Source: Lachnospiraceae bacterium (GTDB lineage: Bacteria > Bacillota > Clostridia > Lachnospirales > Lachnospiraceae). From it: a stretch of DNA of 64,000 nucleotides. The notes under the pieces are model-generated. The model was not told where the DNA came from. It did not search any database and saw only the letters and a program-made list of their open reading frames with translations. Of the stretch, positions 1 to 9,427 are shown in pieces; position 1 is the first letter of the stretch, and every line of letters starts with the position of its first letter. The stretch lies in contig JAFQZU010000038.1 of NCBI GenBank assembly GCA_017405805.1, positions 1-64,000 on the forward strand. Direction: 5' to 3'. Both the position numbers and the translations under genes were made by a program.

Positions 1-20
1 CAGGATCAAACTCTCATGTT
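1..20 (-). rRNA. rrs: 16S rRNA gene, 5' end only (partial)
   Basis: The reverse complement of the first bases reads AACATGAGAGTTTGATCCTG, the conserved start of bacterial 16S rRNA. The gene runs leftward out of the window, so only about 20 nt are visible. The exact mature 5' end cannot be fixed here. Confidence 0.93.
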
Positions 21-381
21 AAAAAAAGTAAATCTTTCTTCGAAAGATTAACTTTAAGAGCCCCGCTGCGCGGGTCTCTGGAATTCTTTTTAAATTCCTA
101 ACGAAGTTTAATACTGTTCAGATTAAACGTTAACGTCTATTCTGCTCCGTATTACTTGGTCGTTCTGAATTCATTCACATTTGTCAGCAGTGATATTCGC
201 AGAACTTCGTTCTGCTCATAACGGGCGTTCCGCCCTATATGTCTCTGTCTGCTTCGCTGCCGGAGTGCGAGCACTCCATCAGCTCTTCAGCCAGATCCAT
301 GCACTGCTGAATTTTAGGAATATATTCAGGGTTGCATTTCAATTAAGTTGTCATATATTTGTTTGTTATGGTGCTTTCACC

Positions 382-406
382 GCCTGCCTGGCAGGCCGGT
401 TTTTTT
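382..406 (+). terminator. Terminator-like hairpin in the rRNA leader
   Basis: GCCTGCC-T-GGCAGGC is a perfect 7-bp stem followed by CCGG and seven T on the plus strand. It therefore looks like an intrinsic terminator for transcription opposite to the rRNA operon. In the rRNA direction the T run becomes an A run ahead of the stem, so it should not stop rRNA synthesis. Its role is inferred only. Confidence 0.4.
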
Positions 407-432
407 CGCCTCATTTTTCAGCGGCGAATGCT

Positions 433-461
433 ATTCTATCATCACTTGGTTTGTTTTGCAA
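433..461 (-). promoter_or_regulatory. rRNA operon promoter
   Basis: On the minus strand there is a -35 TTGCAA (456-461), a 17-bp spacer and a -10 TAGAAT (433-438). It points at the 16S gene about 400 bp downstream, with a predicted start near 427. The 20-430 leader otherwise holds only short stems, such as the one at 60-80. I saw no gene in it. Confidence 0.6.
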
Positions 462-541
462 GAGGAAATTTGGAAATTTTTAAAAATTATTTTTTTTAAG
501 CATTTTCCTTATTTACGCTCTTGATCCAGCTGCCAAGTGAG

Positions 542-629
542 CGGAGAAAGAGGGATTTGAACCCTCGCGCCGGTTTCCCGACCTACACCCTTAGCAGGGG
601 CGCCTCTTCAGCCTCTTGAGTATTTCTCC
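542..629 (-). tRNA. tRNA-Ser(GCT)
   Basis: Read on the minus strand, acceptor arm GGAGAAA (623-629) pairs with TTTCTCC. The anticodon loop CTGCTAA carries anticodon GCT, a long variable arm (class II, as in Ser) follows, and the T arm contains GGTTCAAATCC. CCA is not encoded: the next bases are C then T. The gene lies just upstream of the rRNA operon on the same strand. Confidence 0.93.
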
Positions 630-690
630 TCGCCTGAATCATACCAAATATGGGCGTTATGTAAGCGCCTTTTTTCAAAGCGCATATTCT

Positions 691-719
691 ATTATATGCA
701 TAGGGGACATCTTTGTCAA
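691..719 (-). promoter_or_regulatory. Consensus promoter of tRNA-Ser
   Basis: The minus strand shows TTGACA (714-719), a 17-bp spacer and TATAAT (691-696), a perfect sigma-A consensus. The predicted start near 684 is about 55 nt before the tRNA. No terminator is visible between the tRNA and the rRNA promoter, so it may read on into the rRNA operon. Confidence 0.8.
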
Positions 720-810
720 TTACAAGATACGGGCTTTTTTCTGCCATCCTCTACTACATATCTGTTTCCATATCTCTATGCTCAGGCAGCCGCCTTATTC
801 CAGCATGGCG

Positions 811-1221
811 TTACGCATTCAGCTCTCCGCAAACGGCATCCAATTCCGAATCCGAGGGATGGCGGGGCGACCAAAGGATCTTCTGTCCGTCGTCTTTATA
901 GCGGGGAATGACATGAATATGGAAGTGATGGACCGTCTGGCCCGCTGCCTCTCCGTTGTTCTGTACGATATTGAGACCGTCGATGGAAAGCTTGTCCCTG
1001 ATGCGTCCTGCCGCCTGCTGAGCCGTAACCGCAGCATCTTTAAGCCAGTCCTCAGGCATATCAAAAAGATTTGCGAAGTGCTCCTTGGGAAGTACCAGCG
1101 CATGCCCCCTTGTGGCGGGCCCATTGTCCAGGATCACGCGGAACCGTTCATTTTCAAGGATTGTGCGGGAAGGAATCTCTCCATTCGCGATCATGCAGAA
1201 AATGCAGTTTGAATCTTTCAT
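811..1221 (-). CDS. HIT family protein (histidine triad nucleotide hydrolase)
   Basis: A 136-residue protein of the usual HIT/Hint length. The triad HHFHIHV lies at residues 98-104, where the last histidines form the nucleotide-phosphate active site. An N-terminal CxxC pair (Cys6, Cys9) matches zinc-site HIT branches. The family hydrolyses purine nucleotide conjugates such as AMP-lysine or Ap4A; the substrate here is unknown. The ORF can be extended upstream by 31 codons, but ATG 1221 has a GGAGG site 7 nt before it (GAAACGGAGGAAAACATG), and homologues begin at the CIFC motif. It follows the VaFE gene on the same strand, separated by a stem-loop. Family call is firm; physiological role is not known. 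Confidence 0.9.
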   Translation of the reverse strand: MKDSNCIFCMIANGEIPSRTILENERFRVILDNGPATRGHALVLPKEHFANLFDMPEDWLKDAAVTAQQAAGRIRDKLSIDGLNIVQNNGEAAGQTVHHFHIHVIPRYKDDGQKILWSPRHPSDSELDAVCGELNA

Positions 1222-1262
1222 GTTTTCCTCCGTTTCACTCTTCTCTTCAGTACAATCAGACT

Positions 1263-1306
1263 GCTGTCGGGGGAAACTGCAACAGTGCAGAGTTTCCCCT
1301 GACAGC
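1263..1306 (-). terminator. Long stem-loop after the VaFE gene
   Basis: GCTGTCGGGGGAAACTGC (1263-1280) pairs with 1287-1306 over about 16 bp with a short loop. It sits between the stop of the VaFE gene and the HIT start. There is no T run in the minus-strand direction, so it may be a weak terminator, an RNA-stabilising 3' stem or a processing site. Confidence 0.4.
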
Positions 1307-1354
1307 TTGTACATCAGTATAGCATATTCCTCTTGTCCCGCCTACTTTCTGATG

Positions 1355-4300
1355 CTATCCCTCCGACTGCTTTTTCCGGTTTCTGCCGGATATAGCCAGC
1401 ACCGCGACGACAGCAGCCAGCGCGCTGATCAAGGCAGCCGCCCACGGGAATATATCCGTTTCGTCGCCTGTCCTGGGGGAGACGCCTCCGGACGGTGTTT
1501 TTACGGAAGACGGCCAGTTCCTGCTGACGGTCGTTTTTTCCGGCGTCGGCCGGTCCGGCTGCCGGGTCACTGTCTGCTTCTCCTCGCCCAGATCCTTATG
1601 CGCTGCCAAAAGGACCGGCGCCTCCCCTGCAGGCCGGTTTTCATACAGCTCCTCAAAAACAACGTACGGACCCGCCTTCAGGTTTTTCGTCTCGAAGGAG
1701 AAGACAACGTCCGTACTCCCCTCACTCTTTGCCGCACGAAACGCAGTCTCTCCCCGGATTGCTTTTCCGTCGGCGAAAACTGTTTTGCCGGTCTCTTTGC
1801 TGACCAGTTCCCCTTTTACGGTATACCGTTTGCCCGGTTCGAGATTTGTATATTCCACCTTATCGATCACAGTAACTCTTCCGGATGCCGCAATGCTTCT
1901 GTCACCGTCCAGTCTGTCGGCAGCCATCGTAATGAGCGACGGAAACCGGATCGTCTGATCCGCGTCCTCCAGATCCGCATGGACGATCACATCCTTCCCT
2001 TCGCTGCGCACGGTCTCGAAGGCAACGATCCGATGTCCTGCCAGGCTCCTGCCGTCCAGTACAAAACGGAGCACAAAGCTGCCGTCGGGCTCCTTCGGAA
2101 TGAACTCATCCTCTGCCGTTACGTTCTTTCCCTGCAGGACGACCGGCTTACCGGTCTCCTTGTCCATCAAAGTCCCGCTGATCTGATAGCGGACGCCCGG
2201 AATGAGGTTTTGATAAAAGAACTCATCCAGGATCGTGATCTTTTCATCCGCGTTGGAGATATTTGTGCCGGTCCTTGAATCGACTGCCTTTGTCCTGCCG
2301 GAAGGGAAGTGGATCGTCTGCGCTTCGTCCTCTGCGTTTTCGTGAATGATCAAAGGAAGCTCTCCATACAGTACCCTTTCGAATATGACCGCACTCTTTC
2401 CGGCCAGATCCGATGCGTCGACGGCAAAATACAGCGTCTCCGTCCCGTCTTCCGTCTCCGGCGTGAAGAGATGCTCCTCCACGGGGTTTCCCTCCGGATC
2501 TGACATCACAGAAGCGATCTCTCTTACCTCTTCACCCTCTTCCGCCTTCAGCATGACTTTCCCCGCGATGCGGTATTCTGTCCCGGGCAGAAGGTTTTCA
2601 TAGGAAAAGACATCCTTTATTATAATGCGGTCCCCCGCCTGCATGGTGTGCGCGCCGGTCTCCGGATCGGAAGCCTCCGTGTGTCCCGCAGGAAACCGTA
2701 CCGTCTGCGCCTCATCGTCAATGTTTTCATGGATCAGGATCTCCGCATCCCCGCAGCTGACTCTCTCAAAGACGACGGCTTCTTCCCCTGCCAGCTCTGA
2801 TCCGTCCAGCCGGAAGCTGATCTCCAGCGTACCGTCGGCGGCAGTCGGCACAAACGCAGCCTCCTTTTCCGTAAAAACGACGTCTGCCGCCTGCTCCGAC
2901 ACCGCGCCGCAGATGACGGATCCTATTTCCTGCGCTGTCCGCCTGTTCATGATCCGCCCGGTGAGCGTATACTTCTGGCCCGGGATCAGATTCTGAAAGA
3001 CGAACGTGTCTCTGAGCGTGACCTCCTTGTCCGGAAATGCGACCGGAAGGCCTGTTTCCGTATCGATGACGGCAGTATGTCCGTCCGGAATATACAGCGT
3101 CTGGGCGTCGTCTTCGGGATCTTCATGGAGAATGACGGTCTCTCCGTTCAGCGTCACTTTTTCGAAAACCACGATATCATGGTCTGCGAGCGCACTCGTA
3201 TCCGTCAGGAAGTACAGTGTACATGTACCGTCCTTATCCTCGGGCGTGAACGTATAGCAGCCCTCTTTAACGGGGTTCCCCTCCTCGTCTGTCATGACGG
3301 ACGGGATCTCCTGACCGCCGGCGCGGTCCACGATTCTGCCGGTTATGCGGTATTTCTCGCCGGGCAGCATGTTCCTGTAGGAAAACGTATCCTCGATGAG
3401 CGTTTTTTTGTCCGCGGCCGCACTCGCGGTCCCGGTCCTTGTATCAGAAGCGGCCGTCTGCCCTGCGGGGTAGTGTATCATCTGGTCCGGATCACCAATG
3501 TCCTTGTGCGAAAGGAGCACTTCCCGTCCATACCGCACCTCCTCCAGGCACACAAGATCCCTGCCGCCCATGGCGGACGCATCTGCTTTAAAGCGCACTG
3601 TGACTCTGCCATCCTTTTCAGCGGGCTTAAACAGTACCTGCTCAACCTCATTTCCCTGCTCGTCCAGAAAGCTCCACAGAGAAGGCTCCAGGATCTCCCC
3701 GGTCTCCGCGTCCGCCAAGACGCCGGCCACAGCATACTCTGCTCCCGGAAGCAAATTCTGATAGATGATGGTATCCGTTATCATGGATTCCTTCTCAGCC
3801 AGGGCACACTGCTTTCCGGTCCGTTCCCCCGCTGCCATCGTTCTGCAGGCAGGGACATGGATGATCTGATCCTCATCATCGTAATCTCTGTGCGCGCCGA
3901 TCAGCTTTTCCCCGCAGTACAGCTCTTCGAAAACAACGATATCCCGTCCGCTCAACCCGGTGGTATCTGCCTTGAAGGCGACCTTGACTATGCCCGTCTC
4001 TTCTTCCGGTTTGAACGACGCCTCTCCGGTGACAGGCTTCCCGTCGGCCCGGACCGGCTCCCGGAGCGATCTGTCCATCAGCACGCCCTTCACGGTGTAA
4101 TTGAGTCCGGGAATGAGATTTTCGCAGGTCACGGTATCGACAAAGACCCTCTCTTTCCCGACCGCCGTGCAGCGAGTCCCGGTAACGGCATCCGCTGCGG
4201 AAGTGCGCAGGCGGATAAAGCGGATCGTCTGTGCCTCATCCGCAAGGTCCTCGTGAACCGCTCCTTTCAGTTCCTTCGCTGATCCGGTCAGTCTCTCAAA

Positions 4301-7099
4301 AACGACTGCGCTCTTTCCTGCCATGGATTCATCGGCTTTAAAGACATAGTTCATGACCAGTTTCCATTCCAGCGCGGTCGGCGGTGTAAAGGTCTTAACT
4401 GCCGTGACCTCTTTCCCGTCTGCGTCCTTTATGGTTTCCCCGGTCTCTTTATCCACCAGCCTTCCCGAAATAGTATACTCTCTGCCGGGAACAAGATTCT
4501 TATAGTATACGGTATCCTGGATCCTGACATTTTGTCCGGCGGAGGAAAACTGCGCCCCCGTCTCCGAATCCTGCGCCTGTGTCCGGATCTCGGGGTCGAT
4601 CGGCGTATCGCCGGCTTCCAGACGGAGTTCTCTGGAATTACTGCTCTTTAGCTGCCCCTGTATATTTTTGACCGTGACCGTTTCGCCGTCCTGTACGATC
4701 CGTCCGATATAAGTGGCGGACGAACCGAACATGCCGTCGTTTTTGTATCCGTGGGCAGCCTGCGTCTCTTTTACCGTGATCGTGCCCAGAGGCAGCGTCC
4801 TGCCCAGAACTGCCAGACAGGATCCGTCCTCCTGCTCTTTGGCCGTGATCTCCCAGGTCTGGGCCGCGCCGGACGGAAGATTTGCCGCTGTATAGTAACC
4901 GTCATAGTAGCACACCTGGAATTTTGTGCCCTGGAGGGTCCTGCCTTCCTGTTCTCCTTCCAGCTTGTTCTTCTTTTCTATGACCAGCGATTCAGGGCCA
5001 TGGAGCGGAACGTCCTCGATCAGGACCTCCGTCGTCTTTCCGGGAAGCTTCACCTCTGTCTTTTTCACGGCTTTGCTGAGCGCATACCCTTTGGGCGCTG
5101 CGATTTCCTTTACATAGTATGTTCCCGGTGCGATCTCCAGTTCCTTCGTCTCTCCGCTTTCATCTGTCACCAGCGTGCCGACGCTCTTTTTGCAGGCACT
5201 GTCTGTGTAGATGCCGAATCTGGCGCCTCCCAGCGAATAGCAGGCGTTTCCTTTCACCAGCGCGCTGTCCGCCGAAGACTTCTTGATCTTCAGCCTTGAC
5301 GTGTCCGGTTCATCCGTAAACCGAACCGTAAAAGTCTGGTCAGGCACATTTACGTCGACAGTCTTTACGGCTGAATTGATCTTAAAGCCTTTGGGCGGCG
5401 TGATCTCTTTGACATAGTAGGTGCCGCAGCTGACCCGCAGCGTGCCGGACCTGCCGTCTGCCCCGGTCGTCAGCCTCCCCGCGCTCTTTGTGCAGCCGGG
5501 ATCCAGATAGACGCCGAACACTGCGCCCGCCAGGGAATAGCCGTCATGGTTCTGTGTGAGCCCCGGGTCGGAGGAGGTCTTGACGACCGAAACATCCGCA
5601 TTATCCAGGGGGTACGCGCCAAAACCAAAGTCCTGCCAGGAATCATGATTATACTCGGCGACATACAGGTAATAGGCGTCGGGTTCCGGAAGGGTATTCA
5701 ATTTGGCCGCAAAGGTTCGGACATCTTCCTGCAGATGGGTGCTGGTACCGATAAACCCGTCCCCTGCGCTGCTTTTATAGGCATATCCCAGCCGGGCGTA
5801 GATCTCTGCCGTCGCCACATGGGTGATGATGTTGGCTCCTCCCTCGTCATACCGGCCGCCGTGAGAATCCCGATAGACCTGCTGGACCACTTCGCGGCCG
5901 GGTCCGTATGCGCCGTAGTACATGGCTTTGCGGAGCATGGGGGCGTCATATATGACCACCCTGTCGGCCTTCCAGCCCTCGTTGTCACCGCCCCCTTTGC
6001 GCGGGTCCATACAGACGGACCACCCGACCAGGCTCTGTGCGGTGTGCATCTCATAGACATAAGTATTAAAGCTCCCGTAGTCTCTGCCGTTGTCGTCATA
6101 AGAGATCCACACCGCATTTTTGCAGGTGATCGGGACATAAGCGGTAACCGGCTTCTTCGTTCCCGCGCCGCCCTGGGTCCAGTCGGGATCCGCGGAAGCC
6201 GCAAGCAGAAGGAAGGGGGAAAAACTGTCACTGGAGACCGTCACTTCTCCGTCATCCTCCGCCCCTTTCAGCTGCTCCATCCTGCCGGGATCATAGTCCT
6301 TCGCATGGCAGACTGCGAGTTCCTTCTCGGCGGGCAGGCCGGCAAAAGACACCTCAACCGGGCCCGCAGGCTGTATATCCTTCCCTTCAGCGTCCTTAAA
6401 GTGAATGTCCAGCACCGCGACCGCATACATACCGGGTGCCAGTTCCTGTGCTCGGTCTATGTATTTGCCGGATTCATCCTCCGGTATTTCGCTGACCTCT
6501 GCTTCCGCACCTGCGGGGAGCACTCCCTCCCCTGCACGGATCGTCACGGTAATCAGGCCGGCACTGCGGACCGCTTCAAAAGGGGGCATATCCGCTTTTC
6601 TGTCTTCCTCAACAGCTTCATCCGTATGGCCTTCCTCAGGTTCCGGCTCTTTCTCCTTCGATTCTTCTGTACTCGGTTCTTCTGTCTTCGGTTTTTCTGC
6701 TTCCTCCTTCTCTTCCGGTACTTCCGGATCTGTCTGCCCCGGATCCTCCGTCGTTTCCTCTGATGCAGGAACCTCTTCCTCCGGGGACGCTCCCTCTTCC
6801 GCAGTCTCCTTTTCTTCTTCAGAACCCCCTTCCTGTGCAGACTGTTCCGCTTCCGCAGCCGGTTCCGCTTCCACAGCCGGTTCCTCTTCCGCAGCCGGTT
6901 CCGCCTCAGCAGCCGGTTCCGCCTCAGCAGTCGGCTCCGTTTCCTGCAAATCCTCCTGCTGTAAATCTGCTTCCTGCTCCTCCCGGTCCCCGGCCAGTTC
7001 CACCGCGGCAGCCGTCATGGGATTCCCCTGCAGAACTGCAGAAAAAATGACCGCCGCTGTCAGGAGCGCTGTCAGTATTTTTTTGTATCCTTTGTTCAT
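1355..7099 (-). CDS. Giant VaFE-repeat, wall-anchored surface protein (putative adhesin)
   Basis: 1914 residues. A signal peptide (about 1-33) is followed by an Ala/Glu/Pro-rich segment (about 38-170) with 18-bp DNA repeats, then a domain around residues 310-500 resembling surface thioester domains (SVCMDPRKG, then ITHVATAEIY). Three SpaA/Cna-B-like domains follow (about 500-830), the first two with YYVKEI. Eight tandem VaFE repeats come next (about 850-1860), each with a D-x-F/Y-x-N-L-x-P-G motif and a V-x-F-E motif. The C-terminus has SPRTGDE, a hydrophobic helix and RNRKK, which is a sortase signal of the LPXTG-like class. VaFE and SpaA domains form internal isopeptide bonds and make rigid stalks. 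ATG 7099 has GGAG upstream. The gene is 33 bp after the FHA gene, so it is probably the last gene of the Tad operon. No sortase is in the window. Ligand unknown. Confidence 0.88.
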   Translation of the reverse strand: MNKGYKKILTALLTAAVIFSAVLQGNPMTAAAVELAGDREEQEADLQQEDLQETEPTAEAEPAAEAEPAAEEEPAVEAEPAAEAEQSAQEGGSEEEKETAEEGASPEEEVPASEETTEDPGQTDPEVPEEKEEAEKPKTEEPSTEESKEKEPEPEEGHTDEAVEEDRKADMPPFEAVRSAGLITVTIRAGEGVLPAGAEAEVSEIPEDESGKYIDRAQELAPGMYAVAVLDIHFKDAEGKDIQPAGPVEVSFAGLPAEKELAVCHAKDYDPGRMEQLKGAEDDGEVTVSSDSFSPFLLLAASADPDWTQGGAGTKKPVTAYVPITCKNAVWISYDDNGRDYGSFNTYVYEMHTAQSLVGWSVCMDPRKGGGDNEGWKADRVVIYDAPMLRKAMYYGAYGPGREVVQQVYRDSHGGRYDEGGANIITHVATAEIYARLGYAYKSSAGDGFIGTSTHLQEDVRTFAAKLNTLPEPDAYYLYVAEYNHDSWQDFGFGAYPLDNADVSVVKTSSDPGLTQNHDGYSLAGAVFGVYLDPGCTKSAGRLTTGADGRSGTLRVSCGTYYVKEITPPKGFKINSAVKTVDVNVPDQTFTVRFTDEPDTSRLKIKKSSADSALVKGNACYSLGGARFGIYTDSACKKSVGTLVTDESGETKELEIAPGTYYVKEIAAPKGYALSKAVKKTEVKLPGKTTEVLIEDVPLHGPESLVIEKKNKLEGEQEGRTLQGTKFQVCYYDGYYTAANLPSGAAQTWEITAKEQEDGSCLAVLGRTLPLGTITVKETQAAHGYKNDGMFGSSATYIGRIVQDGETVTVKNIQGQLKSSNSRELRLEAGDTPIDPEIRTQAQDSETGAQFSSAGQNVRIQDTVYYKNLVPGREYTISGRLVDKETGETIKDADGKEVTAVKTFTPPTALEWKLVMNYVFKADESMAGKSAVVFERLTGSAKELKGAVHEDLADEAQTIRFIRLRTSAADAVTGTRCTAVGKERVFVDTVTCENLIPGLNYTVKGVLMDRSLREPVRADGKPVTGEASFKPEEETGIVKVAFKADTTGLSGRDIVVFEELYCGEKLIGAHRDYDDEDQIIHVPACRTMAAGERTGKQCALAEKESMITDTIIYQNLLPGAEYAVAGVLADAETGEILEPSLWSFLDEQGNEVEQVLFKPAEKDGRVTVRFKADASAMGGRDLVCLEEVRYGREVLLSHKDIGDPDQMIHYPAGQTAASDTRTGTASAAADKKTLIEDTFSYRNMLPGEKYRITGRIVDRAGGQEIPSVMTDEEGNPVKEGCYTFTPEDKDGTCTLYFLTDTSALADHDIVVFEKVTLNGETVILHEDPEDDAQTLYIPDGHTAVIDTETGLPVAFPDKEVTLRDTFVFQNLIPGQKYTLTGRIMNRRTAQEIGSVICGAVSEQAADVVFTEKEAAFVPTAADGTLEISFRLDGSELAGEEAVVFERVSCGDAEILIHENIDDEAQTVRFPAGHTEASDPETGAHTMQAGDRIIIKDVFSYENLLPGTEYRIAGKVMLKAEEGEEVREIASVMSDPEGNPVEEHLFTPETEDGTETLYFAVDASDLAGKSAVIFERVLYGELPLIIHENAEDEAQTIHFPSGRTKAVDSRTGTNISNADEKITILDEFFYQNLIPGVRYQISGTLMDKETGKPVVLQGKNVTAEDEFIPKEPDGSFVLRFVLDGRSLAGHRIVAFETVRSEGKDVIVHADLEDADQTIRFPSLITMAADRLDGDRSIAASGRVTVIDKVEYTNLEPGKRYTVKGELVSKETGKTVFADGKAIRGETAFRAAKSEGSTDVVFSFETKNLKAGPYVVFEELYENRPAGEAPVLLAAHKDLGEEKQTVTRQPDRPTPEKTTVSRNWPSSVKTPSGGVSPRTGDETDIFPWAAALISALAAVVAVLAISGRNRKKQSEG

Positions 7100-7132
7100 T
7101 CGTTATCTCCATACCCATTTTCCGTTTTGCAA

Positions 7133-8485
7133 TCACCTGTAGACAAAGGTCAGTGTGCCGATCCGCACTTCATCCCCTCTCTCCAGTTTCTTTTTCTTAT
7201 GCACTTCCAGCAAAAGCCCGTTCACCCGGGTTCCGTTGGTGCTGCCCAGATCGCAGACCGCGACGCCGCCGCTCCCGCCTCTCTCGAAGCGGGCGTGGAC
7301 TCTGCTCACAGAGGGGTCCCCCAGCACGAGATCGGCATATTCCGTGCTCTTTCCCACTGTGAGCGGCAGATTCTCAAATGTGATCGTATAACCGTGCGCC
7401 TTGCCGACGCCATACAGGCGCCCTGTATCCTCCGGCTTGAGGAAGACCGTTGCTTCGACCTCCTCCGGTTCCTCGCGCTGCGCACTTTCTCTCCACTTCC
7501 ATTCCATGGCATACTCGCCTGCAGCCGGCTGCACCGCAGCGTTCTGCGCGGTGCGTCCCGCATCCGCAAGCTTTCTCTCCCTCGCGGTCAGGACTCTGTC
7601 CACCGTCAGAAAAACAGCGCCGGCAGCCGCCACTGCAGCCCCTGCAAAACACAGGCTCCTCTCCCGCTCTGTCATGAGAAACCAGTACTGCACAAACAAA
7701 AGACCTGCTGCCGTCAGCACAAGTGCCACGGGCAGAAGCCATTGCGCGATCCGCTTTAATACGGCTTTTTTCCCTGACGCTTCCTTTTTATTCGGCTCCC
7801 CCGGGAGTTCTTCCGCCTCCCGGTCCGCGTCGGTTCCCAGCCTTGTCTGACCGGCACTGTCCTCATACAGCTGCCCGGGCGCGTCGGATATCCGGACCGG
7901 CCCCTCCTCTTTAGGAGCGTCCTCGGACAGCCCTCTTCCATCCTCTGAGGAAGCAGGATCCTCCTCATATTCCCGCAAGGCACTCCAGAATGCAGCGTCC
8001 GATTCCCCTGCCAGCGCGGCAAACCGGTAAGCCGACGCCGCGGCGTCTCTGTCCTCCGGATCTATGTGATCGGCCAGAAAGGAGAAGACCTCCTTTCCGT
8101 CCCCTTCCTCCGGGACATAGACAAACAGGAAGCGCCCTGCCGCGAAATCATAGCAAACCGTCTCTTCCCGCAGCAGGAGCTTCTCCGGATCCAGCAGATA
8201 TCTTCCCAGAGACTGCGTCAGTTCCTTCAGACACTTGATAAAAAGCCTGTATTTGTCCCCGGAAATCGTGCGGTCGGAGAACAGCGTCTGCACGCTTTGT
8301 TTCCCGGTGACGTCGTAGTACAGATAAGCATTCCCGTCCACCTCCCGGATGCTGCACGGGAGAAGTCCTTCTATGTGATTTACTGTGAACATGCGGTATT
8401 GATATCCTCCCAGATCTGCTTTCTCCGGGCACGGAATCACCAGATATGTTCGTCCTGAAGCTCTGAAATATTCGGGTCCTTTCAA
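7133..8485 (-). CDS. DUF6382-type membrane protein with C-terminal FHA domain
   Basis: About 450 residues. The N-terminal ~170 residues resemble the DUF6382 region found next to clostridial Tad genes. An acidic linker follows, then two hydrophobic helices (about 245-290). The FHA domain occupies the last ~95 residues, with the conserved SRVHARF and GSTNGTRVNG motifs, and binds phosphothreonine peptides. It may link the pilus machine to Ser/Thr kinase signalling (inferred). I place the start at TTG 8485: GGGAGAAAA precedes it, and it overlaps the stop of the preceding TadE-like gene as TTGA. A GTG start 17 codons upstream would overlap that gene by 55 bp. Confidence 0.83.
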   Translation of the reverse strand: MKGPEYFRASGRTYLVIPCPEKADLGGYQYRMFTVNHIEGLLPCSIREVDGNAYLYYDVTGKQSVQTLFSDRTISGDKYRLFIKCLKELTQSLGRYLLDPEKLLLREETVCYDFAAGRFLFVYVPEEGDGKEVFSFLADHIDPEDRDAAASAYRFAALAGESDAAFWSALREYEEDPASSEDGRGLSEDAPKEEGPVRISDAPGQLYEDSAGQTRLGTDADREAEELPGEPNKKEASGKKAVLKRIAQWLLPVALVLTAAGLLFVQYWFLMTERERSLCFAGAAVAAAGAVFLTVDRVLTARERKLADAGRTAQNAAVQPAAGEYAMEWKWRESAQREEPEEVEATVFLKPEDTGRLYGVGKAHGYTITFENLPLTVGKSTEYADLVLGDPSVSRVHARFERGGSGGVAVCDLGSTNGTRVNGLLLEVHKKKKLERGDEVRIGTLTFVYR

Positions 8486-8943
8486 TTTTCTCCCAATTCC
8501 TTTACTGCGGAAATGAGCGCCAGCGCACGGCGGCACTTTCTGAAGGACTGCGGCGGATCCGTGATCCTTGCCCGCATGGCCGTTCTGAAGGTAAACGGAT
8601 CTCCTCCCTCACTCCACGCGGCAAAAGATACCGGCGTCATGACGGTCCCCTCAGCGGCCGCAACCGCATATTTTCCTTTTTCCGTTGTAAACGACAGATC
8701 CCGCACGGCCACATATGTCGTCCAGCCCTCCGCAGAACTGTCCCCCGGCGCCGCTTCACATTTCCGTATGCTCTCCCTGTATGCGCGGACATAACACTCC
8801 TGCACCGCGGCGCAGCGGTCGTACAGCAGAAATGACAGCGATACCGAAAGAAGTATGAATATCAATACAAAAGGTACGATATAGGCGGCCTCCACCGTCA
8901 TATAAGCAGAGGCCCTGCCACGCAGACCAGGCCTGTCCCGCAT
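8482..8943 (-). CDS. TadE-like minor pilin / pseudopilin
   Basis: 153 residues. A short basic N-terminus is followed by YMTVEAAYIVPFVLIFILL. The TVEAA stretch, with Glu five residues into the hydrophobic helix, is the TadE/TadF prepilin-like signature. The remainder is a small extracytoplasmic domain with three cysteines. TadE-type proteins are processed by A24 prepilin peptidases and are needed for Tad pilus assembly. It ends in a TTGA overlap with the FHA gene and starts 10 bp after the A24-like peptidase gene. Confidence 0.78.
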   Translation of the reverse strand: MRDRPGLRGRASAYMTVEAAYIVPFVLIFILLSVSLSFLLYDRCAAVQECYVRAYRESIRKCEAAPGDSSAEGWTTYVAVRDLSFTTEKGKYAVAAAEGTVMTPVSFAAWSEGGDPFTFRTAMRARITDPPQSFRKCRRALALISAVKELGEN

Positions 8944-8953
8944 TGGTCCCTCC

Positions 8954-9427
8954 TTATTTTAAAAACCTGTATATCCCTGTGATCACGCACGCTGCAGCGC
9001 AAAAAGGCAGAAAGGGAACTGCCGTATCTCTTCCGATCCTCCCGGCAGCCCATGCGGGCAAGCAGATCCCAAGGAACAAAAAGAGTGCGGCAAACAGGAT
9101 CATGAGACTCTCCCGCGGTCCCGTCAGAAGGCCGAGCACCAGAAAACTCAGTCCGTCCCCCGTGCCAATCCCGCTTCCGGGAAGAAATGCCATCACAAGA
9201 AGACAGGCGGCCGTCAGCAGTGCCAGGCCCATGTCATATCCGGTGACCAGAGGGATATCCGTTCCCGCTATGCGGACACAGTCCAGCACAAACGCTGCGG
9301 CGCCGCATGCCAGCGTAAAAAGAAGGCTAACGGATCCGCGCGCAAAGTCCTGCGCAGCCTGTGTGATCAGAAAAAGTGCGGCTGCCCCCATTCTTACCTG
9401 ATATTCAATGTTCATGACCGGCTCCAT
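8954..9427 (-). CDS. A24-type prepilin peptidase-like membrane protein (second copy in operon)
   Basis: 157 residues, almost entirely hydrophobic helices. Two aspartates match A24 aspartic peptidases: Asp27 in AAQDFARGS and Asp91 in GIGTGDGL, the GxGD motif. A24 enzymes cut the Gly/hydrophobic junction of prepilins at the inner face of the membrane. A clearer TadV-like peptidase sits at the other end of the operon (16647-17093), so this one may serve the TadE-like proteins (inference). ATG 9427 has GGGAGG 5 nt upstream and is preferred to ATG 9415; either start overlaps the end of the preceding gene. Confidence 0.7.
   Translation of the reverse strand: MEPVMNIEYQVRMGAAALFLITQAAQDFARGSVSLLFTLACGAAAFVLDCVRIAGTDIPLVTGYDMGLALLTAACLLVMAFLPGSGIGTGDGLSFLVLGLLTGPRESLMILFAALFLFLGICLPAWAAGRIGRDTAVPFLPFCAAACVITGIYRFLK

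Noticed and set aside
1085-2278. Long plus-strand ORF opposite the VaFE gene and HIT gene
   Set aside because: No motif, no ribosome site, and it crosses the ends of two well-supported minus-strand genes.
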